The notes: generated by a model from the sequence alone, not told the origin. Counted from the stretch's first letter, positions 1 to 8,700 are shown. The stretch: DNA of 64,000 bases from Actinoplanes sp. DH11 (GCF_020873875.1 NZ_JAHWGU010000001.1:186001-250000); one strand, 5' to 3'. Translations and numbers: made by a program.

Positions 1-2
1 CG

Positions 3-569
3 AAGACCACCGAACCGACGGACCCGACCGATCCCACTGATCCCACGGGCCCGACCGACCCGACCGAACCGACGGACCCGGAGCCCGGTAACGGCTCCGC
101 GTCGCAGAAGATCAAGGCGGCGGTCAGCGGTGGCGCCCTGACCCTGGCGTCGTCCGGCTCCGACGTGGCGCTTTCCGCCGCGACCCCGGGCCAGACCGCG
201 GCCGGTGCCCTCAACGCTGTCACCGTCAGCGACCTGCGGGGCACCAACTCCGGCTGGGACCTGGTCGGTCAGGTGACCGACTTCGCCTCCACCGGCGGCG
301 GCAAGATCCCGGCGGCCAACCTCGGCTGGACGCCGACCGCCTCGGTGGTCGACAGCACCCTCGTCGACGCCGCCGGCGTGAGCAACAAGGTGACGGCCGG
401 CAACCCGATCGCACCCGGCACCGGCCTCGGCAGCAGCCGCACCCTTTGCAGCGCGGAGACCGGCAGCAGCCTCGGCAGTGCCTCCTGCGGCGCCGGACTG
501 GAACTCGGCATCCCCGAGTCCAGCGCGGCCGGTGAGTACAGCGCTGTTCTCACCCTGACGCTCGCCTGA
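3..569 (+). CDS. WxL-like cell-surface protein, C-terminal part (5' end outside window)
   Basis: The reading frame is open from the window edge. It begins with a low-complexity linker built from PTDPT/PTEPT units (to about base 90), followed by a roughly 150-residue beta-rich domain. That domain contains DLRGTNSGWDLVGQVTDF and ends in YSAVLTLTLA, the layout of WxL surface domains: a GWxL-type motif near the start and a final hydrophobic strand. The second Trp of the classical motif is replaced by Leu. WxL domains attach non-covalently to cell-wall peptidoglycan. The next gene is a DUF916 protein, the usual WxL partner, 76 bases downstream. The signal peptide must lie outside the window. Family assignment is by motif and context, without alignment. 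Confidence 0.65.
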   Translation, partial: KTTEPTDPTDPTDPTGPTDPTEPTDPEPGNGSASQKIKAAVSGGALTLASSGSDVALSAATPGQTAAGALNAVTVSDLRGTNSGWDLVGQVTDFASTGGGKIPAANLGWTPTASVVDSTLVDAAGVSNKVTAGNPIAPGTGLGSSRTLCSAETGSSLGSASCGAGLELGIPESSAAGEYSAVLTLTLA

Positions 570-645
570 TTTCTTCTCGGGTGAGGAACCGGCCGGGAAT
601 ACCGCAATTATTCCCGGCCGGCCCGGCCCCATCGTAAGGAGTAAC

Positions 646-1620
646 ATGTTCGTCCGGGGCGTCCTGGCCGCCGCTCTCGTCCTGATCCTCAGCCCGGTGC
701 CCGCGCAGGCGGCCCCCGGCGACTCCGGTGTGCGCTGGTCGGTGCAGCCGTCGAGCGCGAAAGGCCCGGACGGGCGCGACTTCATCATCCGGCGTGCGGC
801 GCCCGGCGAGCGGCTCACCGACTACGTCGGGATCACCAACCTGACGGCGGGACCACAGACCTTCACGGTGTACGGGACCGACGCGTACAACACCGACGAC
901 GGTTCGTTCGCGCTGCTCCCCGCCGCCGACCGGGCCACCGACCTCGGCTCGTGGATCGCGCTGGGCGAGAAGACGTACACGGTCCCGCCCAACACCCGGC
1001 TCGACGTCCCGTTCGCCGTCACGGTGCCGGCCAACGCCACACCCGGCGACCACGCGGGTGGCGTCGTCGCCTCGATCGCCGAGGAACAGACCGACGCGAA
1101 CGGCCAGAAAGTGCTGGTGGACCGCCGGGTCGCGGCCCGCGTCTACCTCACCGTGGCCGGTGCGACCACCCCTCAAGTCACGATCGATACGGTACGCCTG
1201 GAGTACAGCCAGGCCACGAACCCGGCCGACGGTGGCGAGATGACCGTCAGCTACCTGGTACGCAACACCGGCAATCTGCGGCTCGGTGGCAACGGCACCG
1301 TCCGGGTCACCGGGCCGTTCGGGTGGGAACTGGCCCGTACGGATGCCATGGAACTGCCCGAACTTCTCCCTGGCGGGTCGATCACCGTGACTGAGAAGAT
1401 CACCGGTGTGCAGCCGACGGTTCGCCTCTCCGCCGAGGTGAGCGTCGTGCCCGCCTCCTTCGACCAGCAGCTGCCGGCAGCCTCCCGCAGCACCGGCGTC
1501 TGGGCCTGGCCGTGGGCGCTCGTCGGGTTGCTCGGTGCGGCACTGCTCTACCTGATCGTCCGGCTCGTCCGGCGGCGGGTGCGTGCCAGACGTGCCGCCC
1601 GGCTGGTGATCGACCGATGA
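646..1620 (+). CDS. DUF916 (WxL-interacting) membrane-anchored surface protein
   Basis: A 324-residue secreted protein. A signal peptide (about residues 1-24, ending AQAAP) precedes a DUF916-like domain: VRWSVQPSS, ERLTDYVGITNL, YTVPPNTRLDVPFAVTVP and TPGDHAGGVVASI are typical. A second Ig-like strand domain follows (YLVRNTGNLRLGGNGTVRV). The C terminus holds one membrane helix (WAWPWALVGLLGAALLYLIV) and a basic tail, so the body faces outside. AAGGAG lies 6 bases before the ATG. In Gram-positive bacteria DUF916 proteins bind WxL proteins and peptidoglycan; the preceding gene fits as partner. The stop codon overlaps the next ATG (ATGA). Confidence 0.8.
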   Translation: MFVRGVLAAALVLILSPVPAQAAPGDSGVRWSVQPSSAKGPDGRDFIIRRAAPGERLTDYVGITNLTAGPQTFTVYGTDAYNTDDGSFALLPAADRATDLGSWIALGEKTYTVPPNTRLDVPFAVTVPANATPGDHAGGVVASIAEEQTDANGQKVLVDRRVAARVYLTVAGATTPQVTIDTVRLEYSQATNPADGGEMTVSYLVRNTGNLRLGGNGTVRVTGPFGWELARTDAMELPELLPGGSITVTEKITGVQPTVRLSAEVSVVPASFDQQLPAASRSTGVWAWPWALVGLLGAALLYLIVRLVRRRVRARRAARLVIDR

Positions 1621-1820
1621 GGACCGCGCCGGTTGCCCGATACTGGGAGTACGGGACTTCCACCGCTGCCGCATCACTCAGCACCGCTGCCGCACCGTTC
1701 AGCACCGCTGTCGCACCGCTCAGCACTGTCGTCGTATCGCCGAGCATCGTCGCTCCGCGGATCGTCGTTGTTTCGCGGAGCGTCGCTGCTTCGCAGATCA
1801 GGAAGGACGAGCCGAGATGA
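1617..1820 (+). CDS. Possible 67-residue repeat-built ORF linking DUF916 and heme oxygenase genes
   Basis: The ATG shares ATGA with the stop of the DUF916 gene, and the TGA stop shares ATGA with the start of the heme oxygenase gene, so all three frames could be translationally coupled. After MRTAPVARYWEYGT the product is mostly 7-residue units (STAAASL, STAAAPF, STAVAPL, STVVVSP) and ends in RKDEPR. No signal peptide, membrane helix or known domain is visible. The double overlap may be chance in repeat-derived spacer DNA, so both real-gene and spacer readings remain open. Confidence 0.35.
   Translation: MRTAPVARYWEYGTSTAAASLSTAAAPFSTAVAPLSTVVVSPSIVAPRIVVVSRSVAASQIRKDEPR
1661..1765 (+). repeat. 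21-bp tandem repeat, about 5 decaying units
   Basis: Units start at 1661, 1682, 1703, 1724 and 1745. The first three are closely similar (CACCGCTGCCGCA followed by a variable CACTCAG-like end) and the last two are progressively diverged. The period is a multiple of three, so the ORF across it stays open. It fills most of the space between the DUF916 and heme oxygenase genes. Confidence 0.8.
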
Positions 1821-2470
1821 CCGGTTTCGCAGCCCGTATCCGCCGCGCCACGATGGTCGAACACCGTGAGGCCGAGACCCGGACGTTCATCTCCCGTCTC
1901 ATGGCGGGCACCATCCCGGTGGCCGGTTTCGCCGAACTCACCGCCCAGTACCTGGTGATCTACCGCGAGCTGGAGGCCGCCGCCGCAGCGATGCGCGACG
2001 ACCCGGTGGCCGGCCCGTTCGCCGACCCGGCCCTGTTCCGGGTGCCCGCCCTCGAAGCGGACCTGGCCCACCTCTACGGTGCCGGCTGGGAGTCCGCGAT
2101 CAACCCGGTCGAGCCGACCCGCCGTTACGCGCAGCGCCTCCGCGAGACCTGCCGCACCTCGCCGGCGCACTTCGTGGCCCACCACTACGTGCGTTACCTC
2201 GGCGACCTCAGCGGCGGCCAGCTGATCGCCCGCACCCTCTCCGAGAAGTACGGCCTGCCCGCCGCCGCCACGAACTTCTACCGTTTCGACGAGATCCCCG
2301 ACGCGAAGGCCTACAAGACCGCCTACCGCCAGCGCCTCGACGGCCTGGACCTGCCGGCGGACCAGCTGGAGGCCGTCCTGGCCGAGGCGCAGCTGGCGTT
2401 CGGCTTCAACGGCGCCATCTTCCAGGAACTCGGCACCACCTGGCCCGAGGACGCGTCGGTCGCCGCCTGA
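1817..2470 (+). CDS. hmuO: Heme oxygenase (biliverdin-producing)
   Basis: A 217-residue soluble protein of normal length for bacterial heme oxygenases, which open heme to biliverdin, CO and iron using O2 and electrons. The N-terminal ATMVEHREAE carries the expected proximal heme ligand His16. The distal helix signature is present as RYLGDLSGGQ, with the Gly-rich turn over heme. FGFNGAIFQEL near the end is also family-like. The neighbouring WxL/DUF916 genes do not explain a heme role, and no heme transporter is seen nearby, so this may serve general iron recycling. The symbol follows the corynebacterial gene. Confidence 0.93.
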   Translation: MTGFAARIRRATMVEHREAETRTFISRLMAGTIPVAGFAELTAQYLVIYRELEAAAAAMRDDPVAGPFADPALFRVPALEADLAHLYGAGWESAINPVEPTRRYAQRLRETCRTSPAHFVAHHYVRYLGDLSGGQLIARTLSEKYGLPAAATNFYRFDEIPDAKAYKTAYRQRLDGLDLPADQLEAVLAEAQLAFGFNGAIFQELGTTWPEDASVAA

Positions 2471-2682
2471 CCGGATCCGAGCAGGTCGAACATCGAGTCC
2501 AGCGAGCGGCCCACGAACACCAGGTCACCGTCGCCGCTGCGGGCGACGACCTGGCCCGTACATCTGATCAGGTCGTCGAGGAACCACAGAGCCGGCGCCG
2601 GCGTGCCGGTCGTGAGCGAGCCGAGCTGATCCGGTGTGACGAGGTCCCACCGGAACGGCACGCCGGCATCCGATCCGCTCAC
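2471..2682 (-). pseudogene. Truncated 5' remnant of an unidentified gene
   Basis: Read on the minus strand from a GTG at 2682, about 70 codons look protein-like: RWDLVTPDQLGSLTTG, LWFLDDLIRCTGQVVARS and GDLVFVGRSLDSMFDLLG. The frame then runs without a stop into the antisense of the heme oxygenase 3' end, where it loses protein character. The natural reading is a gene start whose remainder was lost when this junction formed. From memory the LVFVGRSLDSMFDLL segment resembles the start of a larger actinobacterial protein, but I cannot name it. It could instead be a short real gene with an unusual C terminus. Confidence 0.4.
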
Positions 2683-2737
2683 CCGCCCATGGTCGCAACC
2701 TGTCCGCCGCGGCGCATGGCGATTTCGCGCGGTCGTG

Positions 2738-3844
2738 TCAGAGATGCTGGAACAGCCGCTCGGCCGCCGCGGCGACATCGGCGGCGGTCCACTCCAGCGC
2801 TGCCGCCGCGATCGTCACCTCGGTCATCGCGACACCCGGCACCTCGGTGTCCTGCCACATCCCGGCGAACCAGATCCGTTCCCGCTCGGCCAGGTCCAGG
2901 GTCGCCGCGTTGAGCGCCTCTGCCCGATGCGGCAGGAAGAACCGGAACTGGTGCGTGTGCGGCGGATGCGGATGGACCCGGGCGCCGGGCAGCCCGGCCA
3001 GGGCATCAGCGATCGTACGGGCGTGCCGGACGTACTCCCCGACCCGCGGCAACTCCCGGTCCAGCCCGTCCAGAGCGGCCAGCACGGCCGGCCATTGCTG
3101 GAAGACGTTGCCGCCGTGCCGGTGACGCCAGGCCCGCGCGAACCCGGCCAGCTCACCGGTGCCGGCCAGCACCGCCCCGCTGAGCCCGCCCAAGGTCTTG
3201 TAGAACGAGACGTAGACGCTGTCCGCCTGCTCGGCGATCTCCACCAGCGAGCGGCCGAGGTACGGCGCCGACTCCCAGATCCGGGCGCCGTCGAAGTGCA
3301 CGCGGGCACCGGCGTTCTCGGCGGCCGCGCAGGCCTCGGTCAGCTCGTCCCAGGTCGGCAGGACGAAACCGGCGTCGCGCATCGGCAGCTCGAAGACGAC
3401 CGTGCCGACCCGCTCATCCAGCGCGACGATCTCGGCGGCGGTCGGGTTGCGGGGCGCGGTGGTCGGCAGGACGGCGCGCAGACCGGTCAGCGCGGCGTAC
3501 GCGTCGCGTTCGTGCACGAGCTGGTGACCCAGCGGATGCAGCGCGACCGCGTCCGTCTCCCGCGCGCCGAAACGCAACGCCACCTGCTGCGCCATCGTCC
3601 CGGTCGGGAACCAGACCGCGGCCTCGGCGCCGAGCAGGTTCGCGACCCGCTGCTCGAGCACGGTCACCGGGCCGTCGCCGTAGTAGTCCGGCAGGTCGTC
3701 GAGGTGGGCCACGGCCGACAGTTCGGCGAGTCGCTCGCGCATGGTCGTCGGTCGTACCCCGGACAGGATCCGATCGCAGGCCCGCATGGCTGCCGTACGC
3801 CGCCGCTGAGTGTTTTCCGGCATCGCCGGATGGTCGCAGATCAT
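2738..3844 (-). CDS. Threonine aldolase/beta-eliminating lyase family PLP enzyme
   Basis: A 368-residue fold-type I PLP enzyme. VWFPTGTMAQQVALR is the cofactor-phosphate region, VHFDGARIWE holds the Asp that contacts the pyridine nitrogen, and SFYKTLGGLSGAVLAG holds the Schiff-base Lys. These match low-specificity L-threonine aldolases, which cleave threonine to glycine and acetaldehyde, although the substrate may be another beta-hydroxy amino acid. The start at 3844 gives the longest frame; an internal ATG at 3823 is also possible. It is divergent from the DUF4132 gene with only 68 bases between starts, so the promoters are packed there. Confidence 0.87.
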   Translation of the reverse strand: MICDHPAMPENTQRRRTAAMRACDRILSGVRPTTMRERLAELSAVAHLDDLPDYYGDGPVTVLEQRVANLLGAEAAVWFPTGTMAQQVALRFGARETDAVALHPLGHQLVHERDAYAALTGLRAVLPTTAPRNPTAAEIVALDERVGTVVFELPMRDAGFVLPTWDELTEACAAAENAGARVHFDGARIWESAPYLGRSLVEIAEQADSVYVSFYKTLGGLSGAVLAGTGELAGFARAWRHRHGGNVFQQWPAVLAALDGLDRELPRVGEYVRHARTIADALAGLPGARVHPHPPHTHQFRFFLPHRAEALNAATLDLAERERIWFAGMWQDTEVPGVAMTEVTIAAAALEWTAADVAAAAERLFQHL

Positions 3845-3912
3845 CGTCCGTCCCGCCGCACCTCCCTCGATGTTCGCGGTTTTGTCGTACCTACCGGCTA
3901 GCTTTCGGCGGC

Positions 3913-6900
3913 ATGGAGAGTCCCTTCGCCGTCCCGGAGTCCTGGCACCGTCACCGGCACCCGCGCCGGGGCAGCACCGGGGTGACCCGGTTCGTCCCCG
4001 ATCCGCAGGCGCGCGCGGTGGTCGAGGCGGAGATCGCCGGCCGTCCCGGTCACGTCCGTGCGGTGCTGGGGTCGCCGACCACCGGCAAGGAGACGGCGAT
4101 CGAGGCGATGTCCTGGCTCACCGGACAACCCGATGGCACCCCGCTCGGTGCCGCGGCGGTCGCGGCGGTCGTCATCGCCGGCAACTGGCGTCACCACGAG
4201 CGGATGGCCGTGCTCGCCGACCTGCTGATCGCCAAGCACGGCCTGCGCTTCGCCGCCGAGGCCGCCGTGCTGCTGAACGCCCTGGTCGTGACCGACGACA
4301 ACCCGCCACCACAGCAGTTCCCGCCACTCAAGGGAAATCCCGGCGTCCGGCTGCTGCGATCCGGAGAGAACCGGCAGGGCTGGCATCTCCACACGAGCCT
4401 GCAGGTCGCGCTGCGGGTCCGGCGGGCGCTCGCCACGGCCGGTGACGCCGAGCACGACGAGGTGGTCGAGGCGCTGCTGCCCTACCGGGGCGCCCATCCG
4501 TACGCTCGTGTCGCCACCTCGGTCCTGATCCCGTCCCGCACCGACTGGGTCGAGGAGGACGTCGCGTCCGCCGTCGCCGACGCGGACTCGTACCGCGCGG
4601 CCGCCCTGACCACCGCCGCCGGCACCGGCGCCCAACTGGACGCGCTGGCTCCGGTCGCCAACGGCTGGATCGTGGTCGGCTCGACCGCCATGGTCACCAC
4701 GATCGTCGACGGCGCCGGTCCGGCCGCCGCACCGGCCCTCTTCCACTGGCTCGACCAGGGTCTCGGCGATGCTGACGCGCAGAAACGCCTGCTCGCCGCC
4801 CTGGCCGTCATCCCCGGCGACGACGTGCTGGGTGGCCTCATCAAGCGGGTCGACCGGAAATACGTGGTGGCCGCCCTTACCGAGGCGGCCGAGCGCTTCC
4901 CCGAGCCGGCCCTGCGGCTCTTCGCCGAGCACGCCGCCAAACGCCCGATCGCCGACCTGCTGCGCGGTCACGTCCTGACACACACCGACCTGATCGAACA
5001 GGTCACGCCGCGGCTGAGCGCGGCCGCCGCGGCGTTGGTCCGGCAGATCGCCGAGGAGGCCCGCTCCCTGGTGATCGCCCCCGCCGAGGCGATCCCGCCG
5101 CTGCTGACCACCCCACCGTGGCTGCGCCGCGCCAAGACCGCCAAACCGGTCGTGATCAAAGGCCTGGCCTGCACCGACGCTCCCGGACTCCGGTGGCTGG
5201 CGGGGGAGCGCGAGCAGTGGGCGCAGACCGCGCCGCCGCGGGACGGCAAAACGATCCGCTGGGCCGGGACCGCCGAGCGGCTGCTGACCGGGCGTGGCCG
5301 GTGGAACGACGCGGCCCGCTTCTTCACCGGCGCGCCCGCCGACGTGGCCCGCCCGGTCCTGCTCAAGTGGCGTGCCCGCAGTTCCTGGGAGGTCGGCCCG
5401 TGGATGCGGGCGACCGTCACCCGGTTCGAGCTGGATGCCCTGCCCGTGCTGCTCGACCTGGCCGGTCGCTCCGCCACGACCGACACGGCCGAGTTGCTGA
5501 TGCCGTTCGCCGCACCCGAGGTCGCCACCCTGATGGCCGGCTGGCTGACCCGCCTCAAGTCGCTGCGCCGGCACGCGCTCGCCTGGCTGCTCCGGCACCC
5601 CGCCGAGGCGGCGTCCGCCCTGATCCCGGCGGCGCTCGGCCCGGCCGGCGTGGCCCGGCGGCAGGCCGAGACCGCGCTGCTGGCGCTCCACAAGAACGGC
5701 CACGGGGAGCCGGTGCGGGCGGCCGCTCACCGGTACGGGCCGGTGGCCGCGGCTGCGGTCGACACCCTGCTCGCCACCGACCCGCTCGCGATGCTGCCGG
5801 CGAAGATGCCACCGCTCCCCGGCTGGGCCGTGCCCGGTCTGCTCCCACCGGTCCGTCTGCGGGACGGCTCCGGCGCCCTGCCACCCGATTCGATCGGGCA
5901 CCTCGTCACGGTGCTGGCCCTCTCCCGGCTCGACAGCCCCTACCCGGGCCTGGAAATCGTGCGGCAGTCCTGCGACCCGGACGACCTAGCCGAGTTCGCC
6001 TGGGGCGTCTTCCACCGCTGGCGCTCCGCCGGCGCGGAGGCCAAGGACAACTGGGCGCTCGACGCGCTCGGCCTGCTCGGCAACGACGACACCGTGCGCC
6101 GGCTGACCCCGCTGATCCTGACCTGGCCCGGCGACGGCGGCCACCAGAAAGCCGTCACCGGCCTCACCGTGCTCTCCGCCATCGGCACTGACGTGGCCCT
6201 CATGCATCTGCACGGCGTCGCGCAACGCGCCAAGTTCAAAGGTCTCAAGACCACCGCACAGACCCGGATGGCCGAGGTCGCCGAGTCACTCGGCCTCACC
6301 GCCGACCAGCTCGCCGACCGGCTCGTCCCCGACCTCGGGCTCTCCGCCGACGGCAGCCTGCGCCTCGACTACGGCCCGCGGCAGTTCGTCGTCGGCTTCG
6401 ACGAACAGCTCCGGCCGTTCGTCACCGACACCACCGGCAAACGCCTCAAGTCCCTCCCCAAGCCCGGCGCCCGCGACGACGCCGACCTGGCCCCGGCCGC
6501 CTGGAAACAGTTCACCACCCTGAAGAAGGACGCCCGCACCATCGCCGCCGACCAGGTCCGCCGCCTCGAGCAGGCCATGGTCCGCGGCCGCCGCTGGTCG
6601 GTCACCGACTTCCAGCGCTTCTTCATCGACCATCCCCTGGTCTGGCACATCTCCCGCCGGCTGGTCTGGGCGCTCTACGACGGCCCAGACCTCCGAACCC
6701 CCTTCCGGATCGCCGAGGACCGCACCTGCTCCACGGTGGACGACGAGCCCCTGCCCCTGCCCGGCGCTGCTCCCGCCGCTCCACCCAGCACTGTTCCGGC
6801 TGCTTCGCCGGGCGCCGCTCCAGCGGCTTCGCCCGGGGCCGCTTCTGCCGCTTCGCCCGGCGCTGTTCTGGCTGCTTTGCCCAGCGCCGCTCCAGCGGCT

Positions 6901-7695
6901 TCGCCCGGCGCCGTTTCTGCCGCTTCGTCGGGCGCTGTTCCGGCTGCTTCGCCGGGCGCCGTTTCTGCCGCCTTGACCGGCGTCGCCTCCGCCGCCTTGA
7001 CCGGCGTCGCCTCCGCCACCTTGACCGGCGTCGCCTCCGCCGCCTTGACCGGCGTCGCCTCCGCCGCCTTGACCGGCGTCGCCTCCGCCGCCTTGACCGG
7101 CGTCGCCTCCGCCGCCTTGACCGGCGTCGCCTCCGCCACCTTGACCGGCGTCGCCTCCGCCACCTTGACCGGCGTCGCCTCCGCCACCTTGACCGGCGTC
7201 GCCTCCGGCGCTGTCACCGTTGGCGTTGCGCATCCGCTGCAGCTTGGCGAGGACGTGGCGGTCTGGGCGGAGTTGTTCGGCGACTACGAGATCCTTCAGC
7301 CGTTCCCACAGCTCAGCCGCCCGGTCTTCACACTCACCCCGGCCGAGGCCGCCGGCTCCAACCTGTCCCGCTTCGAGGGCCTGACGCTGCCGACCACGAC
7401 AATCCTGGGCCTCGAACGCCGAGGCTGGCGCCGGGAGGATCCGCAGGACGCCGGCATGCAGGGCCGCATGGAACTCGCCATCGCACCGGGCCTGGGGTTC
7501 GCCCTCGACATCGAACCAGGCATCGCCATCGGCTCAATCGATTACTTCCCAGAGCAAAAGGTGACAAATGCCTTCCTCCACAACGGCACAGGTGCTCGCT
7601 GGCGCCGCAACGCAGCGGGCGAAACCGCACTGTCCAACCTGGACCCCGTCGCGGCCTCCGAGTTGTTGAGGGATCTGACTGATCTGTCCGCTTAA
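3913..7695 (+). CDS. Large DUF4132 domain protein with an internal 8-residue repeat array
   Basis: A 1260-residue cytosolic protein without signal peptide or membrane helices. The first 860 residues are helical and HEAT-like. The DUF4132 signature follows (LEQAMVRGRRWSVTDFQRFF, HPLVWHISRRLVWALYD) and resumes near the end (WAELFGDYEILQPFPQLSRP, LGLERRGWRREDPQDAGM). Between these halves lie 144 residues of Ala-rich repeats (residues 955-1098). DUF4132 proteins often occur with MoxR ATPases and WGR proteins, but no such partner is here, and the function is unknown. The repeat probably forms a flexible loop, since conserved sequence continues after it. Confidence 0.85.
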   Translation: MESPFAVPESWHRHRHPRRGSTGVTRFVPDPQARAVVEAEIAGRPGHVRAVLGSPTTGKETAIEAMSWLTGQPDGTPLGAAAVAAVVIAGNWRHHERMAVLADLLIAKHGLRFAAEAAVLLNALVVTDDNPPPQQFPPLKGNPGVRLLRSGENRQGWHLHTSLQVALRVRRALATAGDAEHDEVVEALLPYRGAHPYARVATSVLIPSRTDWVEEDVASAVADADSYRAAALTTAAGTGAQLDALAPVANGWIVVGSTAMVTTIVDGAGPAAAPALFHWLDQGLGDADAQKRLLAALAVIPGDDVLGGLIKRVDRKYVVAALTEAAERFPEPALRLFAEHAAKRPIADLLRGHVLTHTDLIEQVTPRLSAAAAALVRQIAEEARSLVIAPAEAIPPLLTTPPWLRRAKTAKPVVIKGLACTDAPGLRWLAGEREQWAQTAPPRDGKTIRWAGTAERLLTGRGRWNDAARFFTGAPADVARPVLLKWRARSSWEVGPWMRATVTRFELDALPVLLDLAGRSATTDTAELLMPFAAPEVATLMAGWLTRLKSLRRHALAWLLRHPAEAASALIPAALGPAGVARRQAETALLALHKNGHGEPVRAAAHRYGPVAAAAVDTLLATDPLAMLPAKMPPLPGWAVPGLLPPVRLRDGSGALPPDSIGHLVTVLALSRLDSPYPGLEIVRQSCDPDDLAEFAWGVFHRWRSAGAEAKDNWALDALGLLGNDDTVRRLTPLILTWPGDGGHQKAVTGLTVLSAIGTDVALMHLHGVAQRAKFKGLKTTAQTRMAEVAESLGLTADQLADRLVPDLGLSADGSLRLDYGPRQFVVGFDEQLRPFVTDTTGKRLKSLPKPGARDDADLAPAAWKQFTTLKKDARTIAADQVRRLEQAMVRGRRWSVTDFQRFFIDHPLVWHISRRLVWALYDGPDLRTPFRIAEDRTCSTVDDEPLPLPGAAPAAPPSTVPAASPGAAPAASPGAASAASPGAVLAALPSAAPAASPGAVSAASSGAVPAASPGAVSAALTGVASAALTGVASATLTGVASAALTGVASAALTGVASAALTGVASAALTGVASATLTGVASATLTGVASATLTGVASGAVTVGVAHPLQLGEDVAVWAELFGDYEILQPFPQLSRPVFTLTPAEAAGSNLSRFEGLTLPTTTILGLERRGWRREDPQDAGMQGRMELAIAPGLGFALDIEPGIAIGSIDYFPEQKVTNAFLHNGTGARWRRNAAGETALSNLDPVAASELLRDLTDLSA
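6775..7206 (+). repeat. 18-unit, 24-bp in-frame tandem repeat inside the DUF4132 gene
   Basis: Exactly 432 bases in 24-base steps. The first eight units (6775-6966) are degenerate and encode variants of AASPGAVS. The last ten (6967-7206) are nearly identical and encode AALTGVAS or ATLTGVAS. The 8-residue phase is continuous across both parts, so the homogeneous block seems to have grown from the 3' edge of an older array. Two other frames are also open through it, giving false collagen-like ORFs on the minus strand. Confidence 0.95.
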
Positions 7696-7737
7696 CGCCT
7701 TCTTGCGCTCCTCGGGCGTCGAGCCGATGATCGGCGG

Positions 7738-7829
7738 CCCTGGAGTCCCGGTCGCCTCGGCCCTGGAGCCCCGGTGGCCCCGGCCCTGGAGTCCCGGTCG
7801 CCCGGCCCCCGGAGCCCTGGTCGCCCCGG
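7738..7829 (+). repeat. 23-bp tandem repeat, about 4 units
   Basis: Units begin CCCTGGAG at 7738, 7761 and 7784, with a weaker fourth copy near 7806. Each reads roughly CCCTGGAGTCCCGGTCGCC. The period is not a multiple of three, in keeping with non-coding DNA. Confidence 0.7.
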
Positions 7830-8337
7830 CTCCCGGATCGGCCCGCGAGTCCTCGGCCGCTGTTGCCGTCACGCACCCACTTCGGCAGCTGTTGCCGTCG
7901 TGGCGCTCACTTCGGCCGCCTATCGCCGTCGCGCCGGCCGATTCGGCAGTCGTCGCCGTCGCGGCGCCACGCCGGTCGCCCGAGACGCGCTGATTTGCGG
8001 CTCGGGAGATCCCTACGGGTTCCGTTATCGCCCGGGGCAGGCTTTTCCGCATGGGTTCCGTCGCCGCCCTGGCAGGCTCTTCTGCCGGTTTTGTCCTGGC
8101 AGGTCGGCCGTGGTGCAGAGCGCGGCGTGCGGTATGTCGACGCGGCGGCGGGAAGGCGAGGCGGAGGAGGGTGGCGCTGTGATGCCTGCGATCGGATTGC
8201 CTGTAGTCAGTCGTCAACCGGGGCGAAACAGGGCGAAACGTCGGCAAGAAACCGGAAGAGGCCGAAGTCGCTGTCGATGGTTCGCATCAGCGGCACGCGA
8301 TGACTGGGCGCGTTGCGCTGCGCTGGGCCCGTGCGGC

Positions 8338-8418
8338 GATGTTGATCTGCTAGCGATGCGAAATCGCGGTTTCAAGCCCATGATCACCGCGATTTCGTAG
8401 CGCTAGCAGATCAACATC
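8338..8418. repeat. Long palindromic element (33-bp arms, 15-base loop)
   Basis: Left arm 8338-8370 and right arm 8386-8418 are reverse complements at 31 of 33 positions. Each arm starts or ends with GATGTTGATCTGCTAGCG and includes CGAAATCGCGGT. The loop is TTCAAGCCCATGATC. The element is clearly less GC-rich than its surroundings. No U-tract follows, so a simple terminator is unlikely; a REP/MITE-like dispersed element fits better. Confidence 0.85.
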
Positions 8419-8700
8419 TCGACATGGCGGCGCGTTCGGCGTCACCGGGGCCGGGAAGAGGGCACGAGAGTGCCCTGCGGGCCGCCGGGGAGGAAGGCGA
8501 GCGGTCGGATCAGGGTTAGTCGGCTGCTCGGTGTGGGGGTCGGCCCGTTTTGGGGACGCCGTGCTGGGGGCGGTGCATTGGGAGCGCCGCGCTGGGAGCA
8601 GCGCGCTGGGAGTGGCGTGCTGGGAGCGCCGTCGGAGGTTCGAGCTGCGGTGCCGCGTTGGGAGCGCGGGTCTCGCTGCGGGTGCCGCGTTGAGGTGCCG

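Noticed and set aside
6286..7233. Minus-strand frame with collagen-like GGGGDAGQ repeats
   Set aside because: It is the antisense of the 24-bp repeat in the DUF4132 gene; the plus frame has conserved domains on both sides.
7534..8247. 237-codon minus-strand frame with Gly/Pro-rich tract
   Set aside because: It overlaps the DUF4132 3' end, covers a 23-bp non-coding repeat, and shows no folded-protein character.
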